Shown one piece after another: positions 32,846-41,882 of a stretch of DNA of 64,000 bases. The DNA lies in NCBI GenBank assembly GCA_003222395.1, contig QHWB01000052.1, forward strand, positions 1 to 64,000, given 5' to 3'. This stretch comes from Acidobacteriota bacterium. Lineage in GTDB: Bacteria > Acidobacteriota > Vicinamibacteria > Vicinamibacterales > CAVVIG01. Each line of letters begins with the position of its first letter. Within the stretch, counting starts at the first letter, position 1. A program made the position numbers and the translations under genes. The notes under the pieces are model-generated. The model saw only the letters and a list, made by a program, of their open reading frames with translations, was not told the origin of the DNA and did no database searches.

Positions 32846-33534
32846 TTCTTCTTCTCCTCTTTCTCTTTTTTCTCTTCTTCGACTTCTTCCTTCTTGCCCT
32901 TCTTGATGACTTCGGGCTCGGCCGGCGTCGCGGTCGCCGCGGCGGCGGTGACTTCCGGCGTCGGAGCCTCTTCGGCCTTCGGCATGATCACGTGGACGAG
33001 CATCGCTTCCCCTTCGGTGACCGGCTTCCATTTCGGATTGGTCGCGATGTCGCGGACGCGGATGCCCTGATGCAGCATCAGCTCGCTGACGTCGACGTCG
33101 ACGTGCTCGGGAATGTCGGCCGGCAGGCACTCGACGACGATCTCCCGACGGATGAACTCGAGCACGCCGCCCTGCTGCTTGACGCCCTTCGGCTCGCCGT
33201 GGACCATCACCGGAATGGTGACCTGCAGCACCTTGTCCATCGCGACGCGGTAGAAGTCGGCGTGCAGCACGTGATGCGTGACCGGATCGAGCTGGAAGTC
33301 CTTCACGAGGACGCGCGCGTCGGGCGCGCCCGCGAGCTTCAGCGAGATGAGCGTGTTGGCGCCCGACTCCGAATGCAGAATCCTCAGCAGCGCGCGCGGC
33401 TCGACCGTGATAGGCGTCGCCTTGTTCCCGTCGCCGCCGTAGAGCACGCCGGGCACCTTCCCGTCGCGCCGCGTCCGCCGCGCCTCGTTCTTCCCGAACG
33501 TGTCGCGCGCTGTTGCCTCGAGAACCGCTTCCAT
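32842..33534 (-). CDS. rplY: Ribosomal protein bL25, long Ctc form
   Basis: This 230-residue protein binds 5S rRNA. The N-terminal L25 domain (ARDTFGKNEARRTRRDGKVPGVLYG) is followed by the TL5/Ctc C-terminal domain (PKGVKQQGGVLEFIRREIVVECLPADIPEH). A low-complexity tail of Ala/Thr/Pro and then Lys/Glu (KKEKEEKKK at the end) is unusually long. It lies between prs and pth, the same order as in Bacillus. Confidence 0.96.
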   Translation of the reverse strand: MEAVLEATARDTFGKNEARRTRRDGKVPGVLYGGDGNKATPITVEPRALLRILHSESGANTLISLKLAGAPDARVLVKDFQLDPVTHHVLHADFYRVAMDKVLQVTIPVMVHGEPKGVKQQGGVLEFIRREIVVECLPADIPEHVDVDVSELMLHQGIRVRDIATNPKWKPVTEGEAMLVHVIMPKAEEAPTPEVTAAAATATPAEPEVIKKGKKEEVEEEKKEKEEKKK

Positions 33535-33546
33535 ATCTCTCTCTCC

Positions 33547-33593
33547 CAGCTATCAGCTATCAGCTATCAGCTATCAGCTATCAGCTATCAGCT
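33547..33593. repeat. CAGCTAT heptamer tandem array
   Basis: Nearly seven perfect copies of CAGCTAT run from the start region of rplY to the prs stop codon, whose TAG is part of the last unit. There is no inverted arm. Because the copies are exact, the number is likely to vary between strains. Confidence 0.95.
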
Positions 33594-34542
33594 ACACGAA
33601 CAACGAAGAGACCGATGTCTCTTCGTGAATACTCTTGATCGCCTGCCCGAGCAGCCGCGCCACCGAAAGCACGACGATCTTCTTGCACGCCGCCGCCGTC
33701 GACGACAGCGGGATCGTGTTGGTCACGATCAGCTGATCGATCGGCGATTTCTGGATCCGGTCGATCGCCGGACCCGACAACACGCCGTGCACCGCGCACG
33801 CGAACACGCGTTCGGCGCCGTTTTCCTTCAGCGCGCTGGCGCCCTTGGTGATCGTGCCGGCCGTGTCGATGATGTCGTCCTGCAGGATGCAGGTGCGCCC
33901 TTCAACGTCGCCGATCACGTTCATCACTTCCGCCGTCCCATCGTCGGTGCGCCGCTTGTCGATGATCGCGAGCTCGGCGCCCAGCCGCTTCGCGTAGGCG
34001 CGCGCGCGCTCCGCGCCGCCGGCGTCGGGCGACACGAGCGTGACCTTCGGATGATCGAGGCGCGACAGGTAATCGATGATCACCGGCGCCGCGAACAGAT
34101 GGTCGACCGGGATGTCAAAGAACCCCTGGATCTGCGCCTTGTGCAGATCCATCGTCAGCACGCGGTTCGTGCCCGCGGCGCTCAGGATGTTGGCGACGAG
34201 CTTCGCCGAAATCGGGACCCGCGGCTTGTCCTTGCGGTCCTGGCGCGCGTAGCCGTAATACGGAATCACCGCCGTGATGCGCGCCGCCGACGAGCGGCGG
34301 AACGCATCGATCATCACCAGCATCTCCATGATGTGCTGGTCGACCGGCGAGCACGTCGGCTGGACGACGAACACGTCGGTGCCGCGAATGTTCTCGTCGA
34401 TCTGGAACGAGACTTCCGAATCGGGGAACCGGCGCAGCCGCGCCTGACCGACCTTGATGCCAAGGAACGTCGCAATCTCCCGCGCGAGCTCTGGATGCGC
34501 GCTGCCCGAGAACACCTTCAGCTCTCCGAACCCGGTCGCCAT
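33592..34542 (-). CDS. prs: Ribose-phosphate pyrophosphokinase
   Basis: The 316-residue enzyme makes PRPP for nucleotide, His and Trp synthesis. ELKVFSGSAHPELAREIA, the ATP loop YYGYARQDRK, DLHKAQIQGFF and the PRPP motif CILQDDIIDTAGTITK are all present. ATG at 34542 gives the usual length; a GTG seven codons upstream is possible. The gene is followed by the heptamer array and rplY. tRNA-Gln lies 41 bases upstream. Confidence 0.97.
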   Translation of the reverse strand: MATGFGELKVFSGSAHPELAREIATFLGIKVGQARLRRFPDSEVSFQIDENIRGTDVFVVQPTCSPVDQHIMEMLVMIDAFRRSSAARITAVIPYYGYARQDRKDKPRVPISAKLVANILSAAGTNRVLTMDLHKAQIQGFFDIPVDHLFAAPVIIDYLSRLDHPKVTLVSPDAGGAERARAYAKRLGAELAIIDKRRTDDGTAEVMNVIGDVEGRTCILQDDIIDTAGTITKGASALKENGAERVFACAVHGVLSGPAIDRIQKSPIDQLIVTNTIPLSSTAAACKKIVVLSVARLLGQAIKSIHEETSVSSLFV

Positions 34543-34583
34543 GAGAGGTTCACCAACTATCACCTGCAGCAGCCCTCACATAG

Positions 34584-34658
34584 TGGCTGGGGCGGAAGGA
34601 TTCGAACCTTCGAATACGGGATCCAAAGTCCCGCGCCTTACCGCTTGGCCACGCCCCA
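34584..34658 (-). tRNA. tRNA-Gln (anticodon TTG)
   Basis: The cloverleaf has acceptor TGGGGCG/CGCCCCA, anticodon loop CTTTGGA, T-arm AGGTTCGAATCCT and an encoded CCA. Unlike the tuf-cluster tRNAs, no pairing hairpin follows. The ispE-tRNA-Gln-prs order is common in bacteria. The 146 bases upstream contain a TTTACTCCGGGAGTCCCTGC element (34663-34690) of the GTGGGGC family. Confidence 0.95.
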
Positions 34659-34804
34659 TTGTTTACTCCGGGAGTCCCTGCTCCCGTGACGCGCTTCGAG
34701 GGTCGCCTCGCGCCCGACTTCGCTCCGTGTCGCCGATTTGGAAAGCTGATCCTTCAGGAGTGGCCCGAACCACGTGACGCAAACGGTAAGTGTATACGAT
34801 GGGC

Positions 34805-35806
34805 TTATTTGGCGGCAAGTCTCCGGCATTCCGCGCGCGTCAGCGTGCGCGTCACGATCGCCGAGCGATTCCCGCGCTTGAGCGCTCCGGCGGCGTCGAA
34901 CGCGGCGCCTTTCGTTTCGAAGAGTCCAAATACTGCCGAGCCGCTGCCCGACATCGCCGCGCGAGTCGATCCTGCGCGGTTCAGCGACGACACGATGCGG
35001 CGAATTTCGGGATGACGTTTCGAAACGGGTGCTTCGAGATCGTTCACGGAACCGGGCCGGGCAAGCTCGGCCCCCACAGCGCCTGCGGCCCCGACGCGAC
35101 GCTCTGTTCTCGTTACGGGCGAGAGCATCGGCGCATGACAGCCTTGAGCCGTTGCGAGGCGCTTGCGCCGAGCAACAGCGCCGCGGGTGGGGCCCCGGCG
35201 CAATGAAAGATCTGGGGCCCCACGCGAAAGTAAAAAATGTTGATGGCGACAGTCGCGATCGAACCACGCGTAAGCCTCCTTCGTGCCGACGCCGAACGGC
35301 GGGATGACGAGAACGACCCACCGGCGCGGGTGATCGGGTAACGGGACGAGAACATCGCCGCGCTCCAACCCCAGAACCGTGCCGCCTTCGAGGAAGTACG
35401 GCACGTCCGCGCCGAGCGTTACCGCCGCTTCGCGGACCGATTGCTGATCGACGCGCCAGACTTTCGCCAGCGCGCGCAGCGCCGCCGCCGCGTCGCTGCT
35501 GCCGCCGCCGAGCCCGGCCTGCACAGGGATGCATTTCGTCAGATGAATCGCGACGCCGCGCGGCGCACCGCGCCGCCGCGCCGCCTTCCACAAGCGGTCG
35601 GCCGCGCGCCACACGAGGTTCGTCCGATCGCGGGGCAGCGACGCATCGTCGCACGTGAGCCGAAATGGCCCGGCGACGTGACGGATCGTCAGCGTGTCAT
35701 GGAGCGCAATCGACTGAAAGATCGTCCGCAGCTCGTGGTATCCGTCCGGACGTGTGCCGAGCACGCGGAGCGACAGGTTAATTTTTGCGAACGCCCGCGC
35801 GCGCAT
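34805..35806 (-). CDS. ispE: CDP-methylerythritol kinase with repeat-encoded insert
   Basis: This 333-residue GHMP kinase carries out the MEP pathway step between IspD and IspF. KINLSLRVLGTRPDGYHEL, the ATP loop IPVQAGLGGGSSDAAAALRAL and the C-terminal SGSGSAVFGLF are conserved. Between YAWFD and NDLEAPV about 60 residues occur; roughly 35 ([20 protein letters not shown] and neighbours) are encoded by a dispersed repeat also found upstream of rplA. The family length is about 290. The frame and all motifs remain intact. Its start overlaps the lipoprotein gene by 29 bases. Confidence 0.93.
   Translation of the reverse strand: MRARAFAKINLSLRVLGTRPDGYHELRTIFQSIALHDTLTIRHVAGPFRLTCDDASLPRDRTNLVWRAADRLWKAARRRGAPRGVAIHLTKCIPVQAGLGGGSSDAAAALRALAKVWRVDQQSVREAAVTLGADVPYFLEGGTVLGLERGDVLVPLPDHPRRWVVLVIPPFGVGTKEAYAWFDRDCRHQHFLLSRGAPDLSLRRGPTRGAVARRKRLATAQGCHAPMLSPVTRTERRVGAAGAVGAELARPGSVNDLEAPVSKRHPEIRRIVSSLNRAGSTRAAMSGSGSAVFGLFETKGAAFDAAGALKRGNRSAIVTRTLTRAECRRLAAK
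35130..35240 (+). repeat. Dispersed element inserted in ispE
   Basis: CATGACAGCCTTGAGCCGTT, GCGAGGCGCTT, GAGCAACAGCG, GGCGCAATGAAAGA and GGGGCCCCACGCGAAAGTAA match, in order, the element at 13175-13275. The perfect palindrome TGGGGCCCCA lies at its end. It is read through in the antisense direction by ispE. Confidence 0.87.
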
Positions 35807-36584
35807 CTTTCAATTCGTCGAGGGTGATCGGCTCGGCCGACCGCGGGATCTGCACGGTGAACACCTCCTGTCCGAGCGGCGTGTTGATGTCCACTTGCGA
35901 CAGCGCGAGCTTCAGGTCGAATTGCTGCCGATCGAGGGCGGCCAGATGGATCGTTCGCGGCACCCCGTCCTGGAAATCACGATACTCCGCACGCCACTCG
36001 GCGCGTCCGGCGGTCGAGGGGTGCACGGTGGCAACCAGCCGCCACGGCGCTGCGTGCGGATCGCGGCGCAGGTAGATGTGGGTCGGCCCGTCGGAGATGA
36101 CGCGCCAGTCGTCGCCGAGCTGACGCGCGCCTTCGACGTCTGGAGCGATCGCGCAGCCGGTCAGCGTCGATCGCAGCTCGATTGGATCGAGCGGCACGCC
36201 GGCCACCGCTTCCAGCACTTCGTCGGGACGCCCGTGCTGGAGCACACGGTCGTCGCGCGGCAGCAGCAGCGTCGCGTCGTTGGCGCGTGCAACGAAGATG
36301 AAAAGCGGCGCGCCGAACGGCGCCACCGCTTCGATGCGCGCCGACGCCGGGCGCGCCACGCCGGTCAGCAGGCGTGCGCGCAGGCCGCGGCCTCCAGCGG
36401 ATCCACTCGCGGCGATTTCTGCGCTGAGCGTCGTGATTTTCTGACAGGCGGTCGTCGCCTCGATGAGCGCGTCGCGTGCATCCGCGGCAGGGCCGCCGGG
36501 GCCGGCGGGGAGCTTCAGCAATGCCGGCGCGCAGGAGGTGAAGCAGGCCGTCGCGACGGCGACGATGAACGCACGCCGAATCAC
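35778..36584 (-). CDS. LolB/DUF4292-like lipoprotein
   Basis: GTG at 36584 overlaps the TPR gene stop (GTGA) and gives 268 residues. The N-terminus (RRAFIVAVATACFTSCAPALL) is a lipoprotein signal with Cys candidates at TAC or TSC. The body is a predicted beta-rich LolB-like fold with AASGSAGGRGLRARLLTGVARPASARIE, APFGAPLFIFVARANDATLLLP and YLRRDP. Members of this group bind lipoproteins or lipid at the outer membrane; this role is inferred from fold-level similarity. The TPR-lipoprotein-ispE order suggests cotranscription. Confidence 0.75.
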   Translation of the reverse strand: MIRRAFIVAVATACFTSCAPALLKLPAGPGGPAADARDALIEATTACQKITTLSAEIAASGSAGGRGLRARLLTGVARPASARIEAVAPFGAPLFIFVARANDATLLLPRDDRVLQHGRPDEVLEAVAGVPLDPIELRSTLTGCAIAPDVEGARQLGDDWRVISDGPTHIYLRRDPHAAPWRLVATVHPSTAGRAEWRAEYRDFQDGVPRTIHLAALDRQQFDLKLALSQVDINTPLGQEVFTVQIPRSAEPITLDELKDARAGVRKN

Positions 36585-38446
36585 TTTTGATTGAGCTTCT
36601 GTTTCGCCGCCCGGATCTTCTTGTCGACGTCGGCGCGATCGATGTCCGAGCCGTCGCCGGCGAGCGCGCGCGTCCACGCGGCGATCGCGTCGTTGTAGCG
36701 ACCGAGCTTGAACAGGACTTCGCCGTAGTGCTCCTGGATGACGGCGTTGTTCTTGAGCTGATCGGCGGCCTTGCGCAGGTTGTCTTCGGCCAGATCGAGC
36801 TTGTCGGCCTTGAAATACGCCCATCCCAGGCTATCGAGATAGGAACCGTTTTCCGGTTCGATCTGCAGCGCCTTCTTCAGGTAGTTCACCGACTCGTCGA
36901 GGCGCTCGCCGCGCTCGGCGAGCATGTAGCCCAGATAATTCAGCGCCGCGGCGTTGTCGGGATCGCGATTCAGGATGCGCTGGAACTGCGCCTCGGCGTC
37001 CGGATACTTTTTCTGGCGGTCGTAGACCGAACCGAGCTCGAACATCAGCGACACGTCCGATGGGAACTTCGATTCTCCTTCCTGGAGGACGCGAACCGCC
37101 TGCGGGGTGCGCTCGGCGTCGGCGTAGATCTGCGCGAGCGCGATGTATGCCGTCGGATCGTCGCCGTGCTTCTTCAGCGCGCCCTCGAGCAGCGCGATGC
37201 CCTGATCGGGCTTGCCGCTGCGGCGCAGCGCCTGCGCCTGGAGCCGGATCAGGCGCAGATCGTCGGGATGATCGTTGAGCGCCGACTGCGCGGCTTCGAT
37301 TGCCGCCGCGTACTTCTTCGCGGCGAGGTTCGCTTCCACGAGGTAGCTGGCCAGGTTCGGATCGCCGGGCGACTTGCGGCGCGCCTCCTCGAACGTCGCG
37401 ATTGCCTTGTCGTGGTCGCCGATCTCCTGGTACGCAAAGCCGAGATGCGGCAGCAGCACGCCCGTGTCGAATCCGGGCGACGGTGCGGCGACGATCGGCG
37501 CCAGCGAATCGATGACGGCCTGATACTGCCGGCGCTCTTCGAGCGCCTCGGCCAGCGCGTAGTAACCCCACGGCGTTTTGCCGTTCTGCTCGATCAGACG
37601 CCGCGCCGTGTCTTCCGCGCCTTTCGCGTCGCCCAGCTGCCGCTGCGTCTGCGACATGAGATACAACGTCTGCGCGTCGTTCGGCCGCGTCGTCAACGCG
37701 TCGCTGAGCAGATCGCGCGCTTTCGTGAGGTTGTCGCGCCCGCCCGCCTTCAGCAGCGCCGACGCGTAGCGCATCTTCAGCTCGACGCTGCGCGGCGACT
37801 GCTGCACCAGATCCTCGTACGCGTCGGCCGCGTCGTTCCAGCGGCGTTCGTGCTCGTAGGCGTCGATGAGCAGCATCGGGCCGTCCTGCCAGCCCGGTTC
37901 CTGACGGACGAGATCGTTCAGCAGCGGAATCGCTTTCCCGTACTGATCGGCGCGGAGGTAGAGCCGCGCAAGCGTCGCGCGCACGTTCGGATCCGATTCG
38001 CGCGCCGCGCCTTCGATGGCCAGCTCGAGGTGACGGATCGCCTTCGCGATGTTCTCGTCGCTCGCGGCCGGCGCCGCACGCCGCCGCGATCCCGAGTCGC
38101 CGCGCCCGCCGCCGTCGACCATAGCGGCGTACACGATCCCGAGGACGCGGTTGGCTTCGCGGTTCGCCGGCGCGACCTTCAATGCGAGCTCGGCGGTCGC
38201 GCGCGCGTCGTTCATGCTGTTCTGGCGCAGGTACAGCGCAGCAAGCTCCGCCGGGATATCGGCGGCCTGCGGATCGAGCTCCATCGCTTTCTTGTATGCC
38301 GCGATCGCTCCCGTTGCATCGTCGCGCTCGTCGAGATGATGCGCGAGCAGGAACTGCGCGTACGCTTCAGCAACCTTGTCGGGCGGCGTGTTGACGACGG
38401 GTCGGCTCTGCAGAGCGAGCGCCGCCAGAAAGAGTGCGATCTTCAT
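36581..38446 (-). CDS. Exported tetratricopeptide-repeat protein
   Basis: The 621-residue protein has a short hydrophobic N-terminus (MKIALFLAALALQS), probably a signal peptide. About fifteen TPR units follow, for example AIAAYKKAMELDPQAADIPAELAALYLRQ and AAALNYLGYMLAERGERLDESVNYLKKAL. A basic-glycine linker (DGGGRGDSGSRRRAAPAA) interrupts the array near residue 115. TPR proteins are scaffolds; coupling to a LolB-like lipoprotein suggests an envelope assembly role, as inference. It is divergent from the Trm112-like gene with only 22 bases between starts. Confidence 0.88.
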   Translation of the reverse strand: MKIALFLAALALQSRPVVNTPPDKVAEAYAQFLLAHHLDERDDATGAIAAYKKAMELDPQAADIPAELAALYLRQNSMNDARATAELALKVAPANREANRVLGIVYAAMVDGGGRGDSGSRRRAAPAASDENIAKAIRHLELAIEGAARESDPNVRATLARLYLRADQYGKAIPLLNDLVRQEPGWQDGPMLLIDAYEHERRWNDAADAYEDLVQQSPRSVELKMRYASALLKAGGRDNLTKARDLLSDALTTRPNDAQTLYLMSQTQRQLGDAKGAEDTARRLIEQNGKTPWGYYALAEALEERRQYQAVIDSLAPIVAAPSPGFDTGVLLPHLGFAYQEIGDHDKAIATFEEARRKSPGDPNLASYLVEANLAAKKYAAAIEAAQSALNDHPDDLRLIRLQAQALRRSGKPDQGIALLEGALKKHGDDPTAYIALAQIYADAERTPQAVRVLQEGESKFPSDVSLMFELGSVYDRQKKYPDAEAQFQRILNRDPDNAAALNYLGYMLAERGERLDESVNYLKKALQIEPENGSYLDSLGWAYFKADKLDLAEDNLRKAADQLKNNAVIQEHYGEVLFKLGRYNDAIAAWTRALAGDGSDIDRADVDKKIRAAKQKLNQK

Positions 38447-38468
38447 ACGTTTGAATTATAGTCCCACC

Positions 38469-38639
38469 ATGCCCGTTGACCCGGAGTTGCTCGAGATTCT
38501 CGCGTGTCCGAACTGTAAGACGCCCGTGGCGCTCGTCAAGAATGGCACTGCGCTGAAGTGTGCAACTTGTAAGCGCGTGTATCCCATCAAGGACGACATC
38601 CCGGTCATGCTCATCGACGAGGCCCAAATCGAAGAATAA
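38469..38639 (+). CDS. Trm112-like zinc-ribbon protein (UPF0434)
   Basis: The 56-residue protein reads MPVDPELLEILACPNCKTPV, then a strand with CATCKRVYPIKDDIPVML. Two CxxC pairs form the zinc ribbon of the YcaR/Trm112 family. Eukaryotic and some bacterial Trm112 proteins activate methyltransferases; bacterial members often lie near lpxK and lipid A genes. Here it precedes a heptosyltransferase, consistent with that neighbourhood. Confidence 0.9.
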   Translation: MPVDPELLEILACPNCKTPVALVKNGTALKCATCKRVYPIKDDIPVMLIDEAQIEE

Positions 38640-38640
38640 G

Positions 38641-38804
38641 AATCGGGTAATCGGGTAATCGCGTAATCGGGTAATCGCGTAATCGGGTAATCGGGTAATC
38701 GCGTAATCCTGTAATCGCCGCCGAACGCGCCCACGCAATCCGCGCGATCAATCACCTAATCAATTACTCAATTACCCAATTACCCAATTACCCAATTACC
38801 CGAT
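38641..38804. repeat. Inverted GGGTAATC octamer array
   Basis: Nine units of GGGTAATC/GCGTAATC on the left face at least five units of AATTACCC/AATTACTC on the right, around a core of about 60 bases that is GC-rich. The array starts at the stop of the Trm112-like gene and its last unit supplies ACCCG in front of the heptosyltransferase ATG. The arms would form a stem of about 35 bp. Confidence 0.9.
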
Positions 38805-39888
38805 GCGTATTCTCCTCGTGCGGCTGCGCCAGATTGGCGATGTGGTGTTCACCACGCCGGCGATTCGCGCGCTGCGAGAACGCTTTCCGGACGCGCGGCT
38901 GACCTACGTCGTCGAACCGGCGGCGGCGCCGGTTGTCGCCCATAATCCGCATCTCGACGACGTCGTCGTTGCTCCACGCGCAGGCGGCCTGCGCGGCGTC
39001 GCCGCCGATCTGAAGCTCGGCGTTCGGCTTCGCGCCCGACGATACGATCTCGCGATCGATTTCCACGGCGGACCACGCGCGTCGCTGCTCACCTGGCTGA
39101 GCGGCGCGCGAGAGCGCATCGGCTACGACATCGCCGGACGCGGATGGATGTATACGCGCCGCATCGCGCGTCCGCGCGAGCTGCGCGCGCGCCATTCGGT
39201 CGAGAATCAGTGGGATCTGCTCACCCCGCTCGGCGTTTCGGCGCCAGACCGGACGGTGTTTCCGGTCGAGATGACGTCCGACGCCGCGGCGGCCGCGCGC
39301 GTGAGGGAGCGCCTCGAGCGCGCGGGCGTCGGCGCCGTCCATCAAATCATCGTCGTCCACGTCAGCGCGGGTAATCCGTTTCGCCGCTGGCCGACCGAGC
39401 ATTTCGTGACGCTGGCGACGGCGCTCGCGGCGCGCGACGCGAATCGCCGCGTCGTGATCACGTCGGGACCGTCGGAGCACGAGGCCTCTCAGCGCGTGAT
39501 CGATCGATCGCGCGATCGCGGCGCGGCCAACGTGCTCTCGTGCGGCGAGTTCTCGATTGCCGAACTGCGTGCGCTGCTCGACCGCGCGGCGTTGTACATC
39601 GGGGGAGACAGCGGCCCGCTTCATATCGCCGCGACGACGTGCGTGCCGATCGTGGGCCTGTATGGCCCGACGCTGCCCGAGCGGTCGGCGCCGTGGCGCG
39701 ACGAGCGATTGACGAGCGAGTCGGTGGACGCGGGGCCACTTCCGTGCCGCCCCTGCGATCAGCGGGTATGCGCGCCTGGCGATTTCAGATGTCTCACGTG
39801 GGTCACGCCGCAGCAGGTAATCGACGCCGCCGAGCGCGTGATCACGACGCTCCGCGGTTCAGCCACTCCTCCCACGCCTTCTCGTTGA
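38803..39888 (+). CDS. Family 9 glycosyltransferase (heptosyltransferase)
   Basis: The 361-residue protein is of the WaaF/WaaC type, adding heptose to the lipopolysaccharide core. MRILLVRLRQIGDVVFTTPA is the characteristic N-terminus. VVHVSAGNPFRRWPTEHF is the acceptor-side motif and YIGGDSGPLHIAATTCVPIVGLYGPT binds ADP-heptose. A C-terminal PCRPCDQRVC cluster is common in the family. The last 47 bases overlap the 3' end of the M3 peptidase gene on the other strand. Confidence 0.93.
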   Translation: MRILLVRLRQIGDVVFTTPAIRALRERFPDARLTYVVEPAAAPVVAHNPHLDDVVVAPRAGGLRGVAADLKLGVRLRARRYDLAIDFHGGPRASLLTWLSGARERIGYDIAGRGWMYTRRIARPRELRARHSVENQWDLLTPLGVSAPDRTVFPVEMTSDAAAAARVRERLERAGVGAVHQIIVVHVSAGNPFRRWPTEHFVTLATALAARDANRRVVITSGPSEHEASQRVIDRSRDRGAANVLSCGEFSIAELRALLDRAALYIGGDSGPLHIAATTCVPIVGLYGPTLPERSAPWRDERLTSESVDAGPLPCRPCDQRVCAPGDFRCLTWVTPQQVIDAAERVITTLRGSATPPTPSR

Positions 39889-41863
39889 ACGGACGGCCGA
39901 GAAATTCCTTCACCAGATCGGCCGCCGGCTTCGATCCGCCCGGCTGCAGCACCGTCTCGCGATAGCGGCGAGCCGGACCTGGCGCGAGCAGATCGCTCCG
40001 GTCGAAGCGGCTGAACATGTCCTTCGCGATCACGAGCGACCACTGGTAGATGTAGTACGACGACACGTACGCGGCGTTCGCCAGGTGCGTGAACGACGCT
40101 TGACGATGCGTCCCCTCGGCGTGGCCGTACGGCACGTACGCATTCATGATGTCGCGGATCAGCGCGGTCGAATCGACGCTCTTCGGGTCGCGATCGAACA
40201 GCGACAGCGAGAGCCGCGCGAACGCGATCTGGCCGGCGACGTTCAGCGCCGTGCAGCATTCCCTGGAGGCTTGCAACTTCTCGACGAGCGCCGGCGGTAT
40301 CGGTTCGTTCGTCTCGTAGTGCTTCGCGAAGGTCGCGAGCGTCTTCGGGTCCCAGCTCCACTCTTCGAACATCTGCGACGGCGCCTCGTTGAAATCGCGC
40401 TCGGCGAAGCTCGTCAGACCCCACCAGCGCTGCCGGCCCGTGAAGATGTGCAACAGCGCGTGGCCGAACTCGTGAAACACCGGATCGCGCACGAGATCTT
40501 GTGTGAGCAGCCCCGGATCGCCCGGCTGTCCTCCCGGCAGGCTTTCCTGGATCACGACTTCCGGCAGCTGCCGGCCTGCAACGCCTTCGCGCGCGGTGCG
40601 CGTGTAAGCGCCGGTGCTCTGCTTGTTCGGCCGCGGGTGCGCGTCAAGATAGATGCGGCCGAGAACCTTTCCGCCGTCCACCATTTCGTACGCTTCGACC
40701 GAGGGATGCCAGAGAGGAACGTCTACGCGCCGGAAGGTCACGCCGTACATGCGGCTCGCGACGTCGAAGACTCCCTGCCGCACGCGTTCGTACGCGAAAT
40801 AGGGACGCAGCGATTGCGAGTCGAAGTTGTAGTTCGCCCGGCGCACGAGCTCGCGATAGTAGGCGAGATCCCACGCCGCTATGTTTGTGGCGTCAGGGAC
40901 GTCCTGCTTCTTGCGCCGGACCAGCTCCTCGTACTCGCGAGCGGCCTTCGGACGGGCCGCCGCGACGACGTGGTCGATGAAATCGGATTCCGCTTTGACG
41001 CTGCCAGCCATCGTATCGGCCGCGTCGTACTCCGCCCACGACCCGAAGCCGAGCAGGCGCGCGATCTCCGCGCGGATTGCAATCATCCGATCCAGGACGG
41101 CGAGATTTTCGGGATAGCCGACATTGGCGAGCTCGGTGTACATCCGCCGCCGCACGTCCTCGCTCCTTGCGAACGCGAGCACTGCCGGGCCGTCGGCATC
41201 TGCGGCGCGCAGGGTGATGCCGCCGGTGGCGTCTGGCTTGTGACGCGCGATGAGATCGGGCGGCAGCCCATCGAGATCGGCGGCGCTCGCGACGGTGATC
41301 GTCCGCTGGCTGTTGTTGATGTTGCGCAGGAATTCGCGCGCTGCCGTCTCGACGTCGCCGCGCAGTTGCGCGAGGCGCGCGCGCGTCGCCTCGTCCTTGT
41401 CGACGCCATCCAGCCGGAACGTCCGCAACTCCCGCGCAAGGAAGTACTTCGTCTCCGCGTCCTCGTTGCTCGCGTCGATCGCTGCCAGCGCGTCGTACAC
41501 GCCGCGGTTCGTCGATCGCTCCGTCTTGATCGCTTCCGCACGGTTCAGCGCCGCCTCGGCCGCCTTCCTCATCCGATCGTCCGGATGCAGGTTCGCGATG
41601 ACCCTGCCCGACCCAATGACGTCTTCAACCTCGAGAAAGATGTCGTCGTACGGACGCAGCGTGTTCTCGGCCGTGCGCCGCCCCTTTACCGCGAGCAGGC
41701 GATCGAGCGCCTGCCGCGCTTTCGCAAGGTGCATTTCAGCCTGCTTGTTGAACGACTCGGGCGTGTCGAGGCCGGCGTAGAACGGCGAGCTGTCGACGCT
41801 GCTCGTCGCCGCGGTCAGCGACGACACGACAGCGACCGCGAACGCCAGGCGCAGGAATTTCAT
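39842..41863 (-). CDS. Exported M3-family metallopeptidase
   Basis: ATG at 41863 gives 673 residues with a signal peptide (RLAFAVAVVSSLTAATS). The thermolysin-like zinc site is FHEFGHALLHIFTG, with the downstream Glu in the M3-type EWSWDP segment. N-terminal helices (LRPYDDIFLEVEDVIG) match thimet oligopeptidase/Dcp proteins. It probably degrades peptides outside the cytoplasm. It overlaps the heptosyltransferase gene at its 3' end, and its start lies 19 bases from the divergent ligase gene. Confidence 0.92.
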   Translation of the reverse strand: MKFLRLAFAVAVVSSLTAATSSVDSSPFYAGLDTPESFNKQAEMHLAKARQALDRLLAVKGRRTAENTLRPYDDIFLEVEDVIGSGRVIANLHPDDRMRKAAEAALNRAEAIKTERSTNRGVYDALAAIDASNEDAETKYFLARELRTFRLDGVDKDEATRARLAQLRGDVETAAREFLRNINNSQRTITVASAADLDGLPPDLIARHKPDATGGITLRAADADGPAVLAFARSEDVRRRMYTELANVGYPENLAVLDRMIAIRAEIARLLGFGSWAEYDAADTMAGSVKAESDFIDHVVAAARPKAAREYEELVRRKKQDVPDATNIAAWDLAYYRELVRRANYNFDSQSLRPYFAYERVRQGVFDVASRMYGVTFRRVDVPLWHPSVEAYEMVDGGKVLGRIYLDAHPRPNKQSTGAYTRTAREGVAGRQLPEVVIQESLPGGQPGDPGLLTQDLVRDPVFHEFGHALLHIFTGRQRWWGLTSFAERDFNEAPSQMFEEWSWDPKTLATFAKHYETNEPIPPALVEKLQASRECCTALNVAGQIAFARLSLSLFDRDPKSVDSTALIRDIMNAYVPYGHAEGTHRQASFTHLANAAYVSSYYIYQWSLVIAKDMFSRFDRSDLLAPGPARRYRETVLQPGGSKPAADLVKEFLGRPFNEKAWEEWLNRGAS

Positions 41864-41882
41864 GCCGAATTTTAAGGATAAG

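Noticed and set aside
32846-33130. A pth start far upstream at 33130
   Set aside because: The extension lies wholly inside rplY in another frame and has an arginine-rich shadow composition.
36587-38461. A 624-codon open frame opposite the TPR gene
   Set aside because: Antisense shadow; the TPR pattern on the minus strand is clear and the plus frame has none.
38641-38804. Octamer array as replication iterons or origin
   Set aside because: No DnaA boxes, no dnaA, parAB or rep gene nearby, and the array shares its build with several other gaps in ordinary operons.
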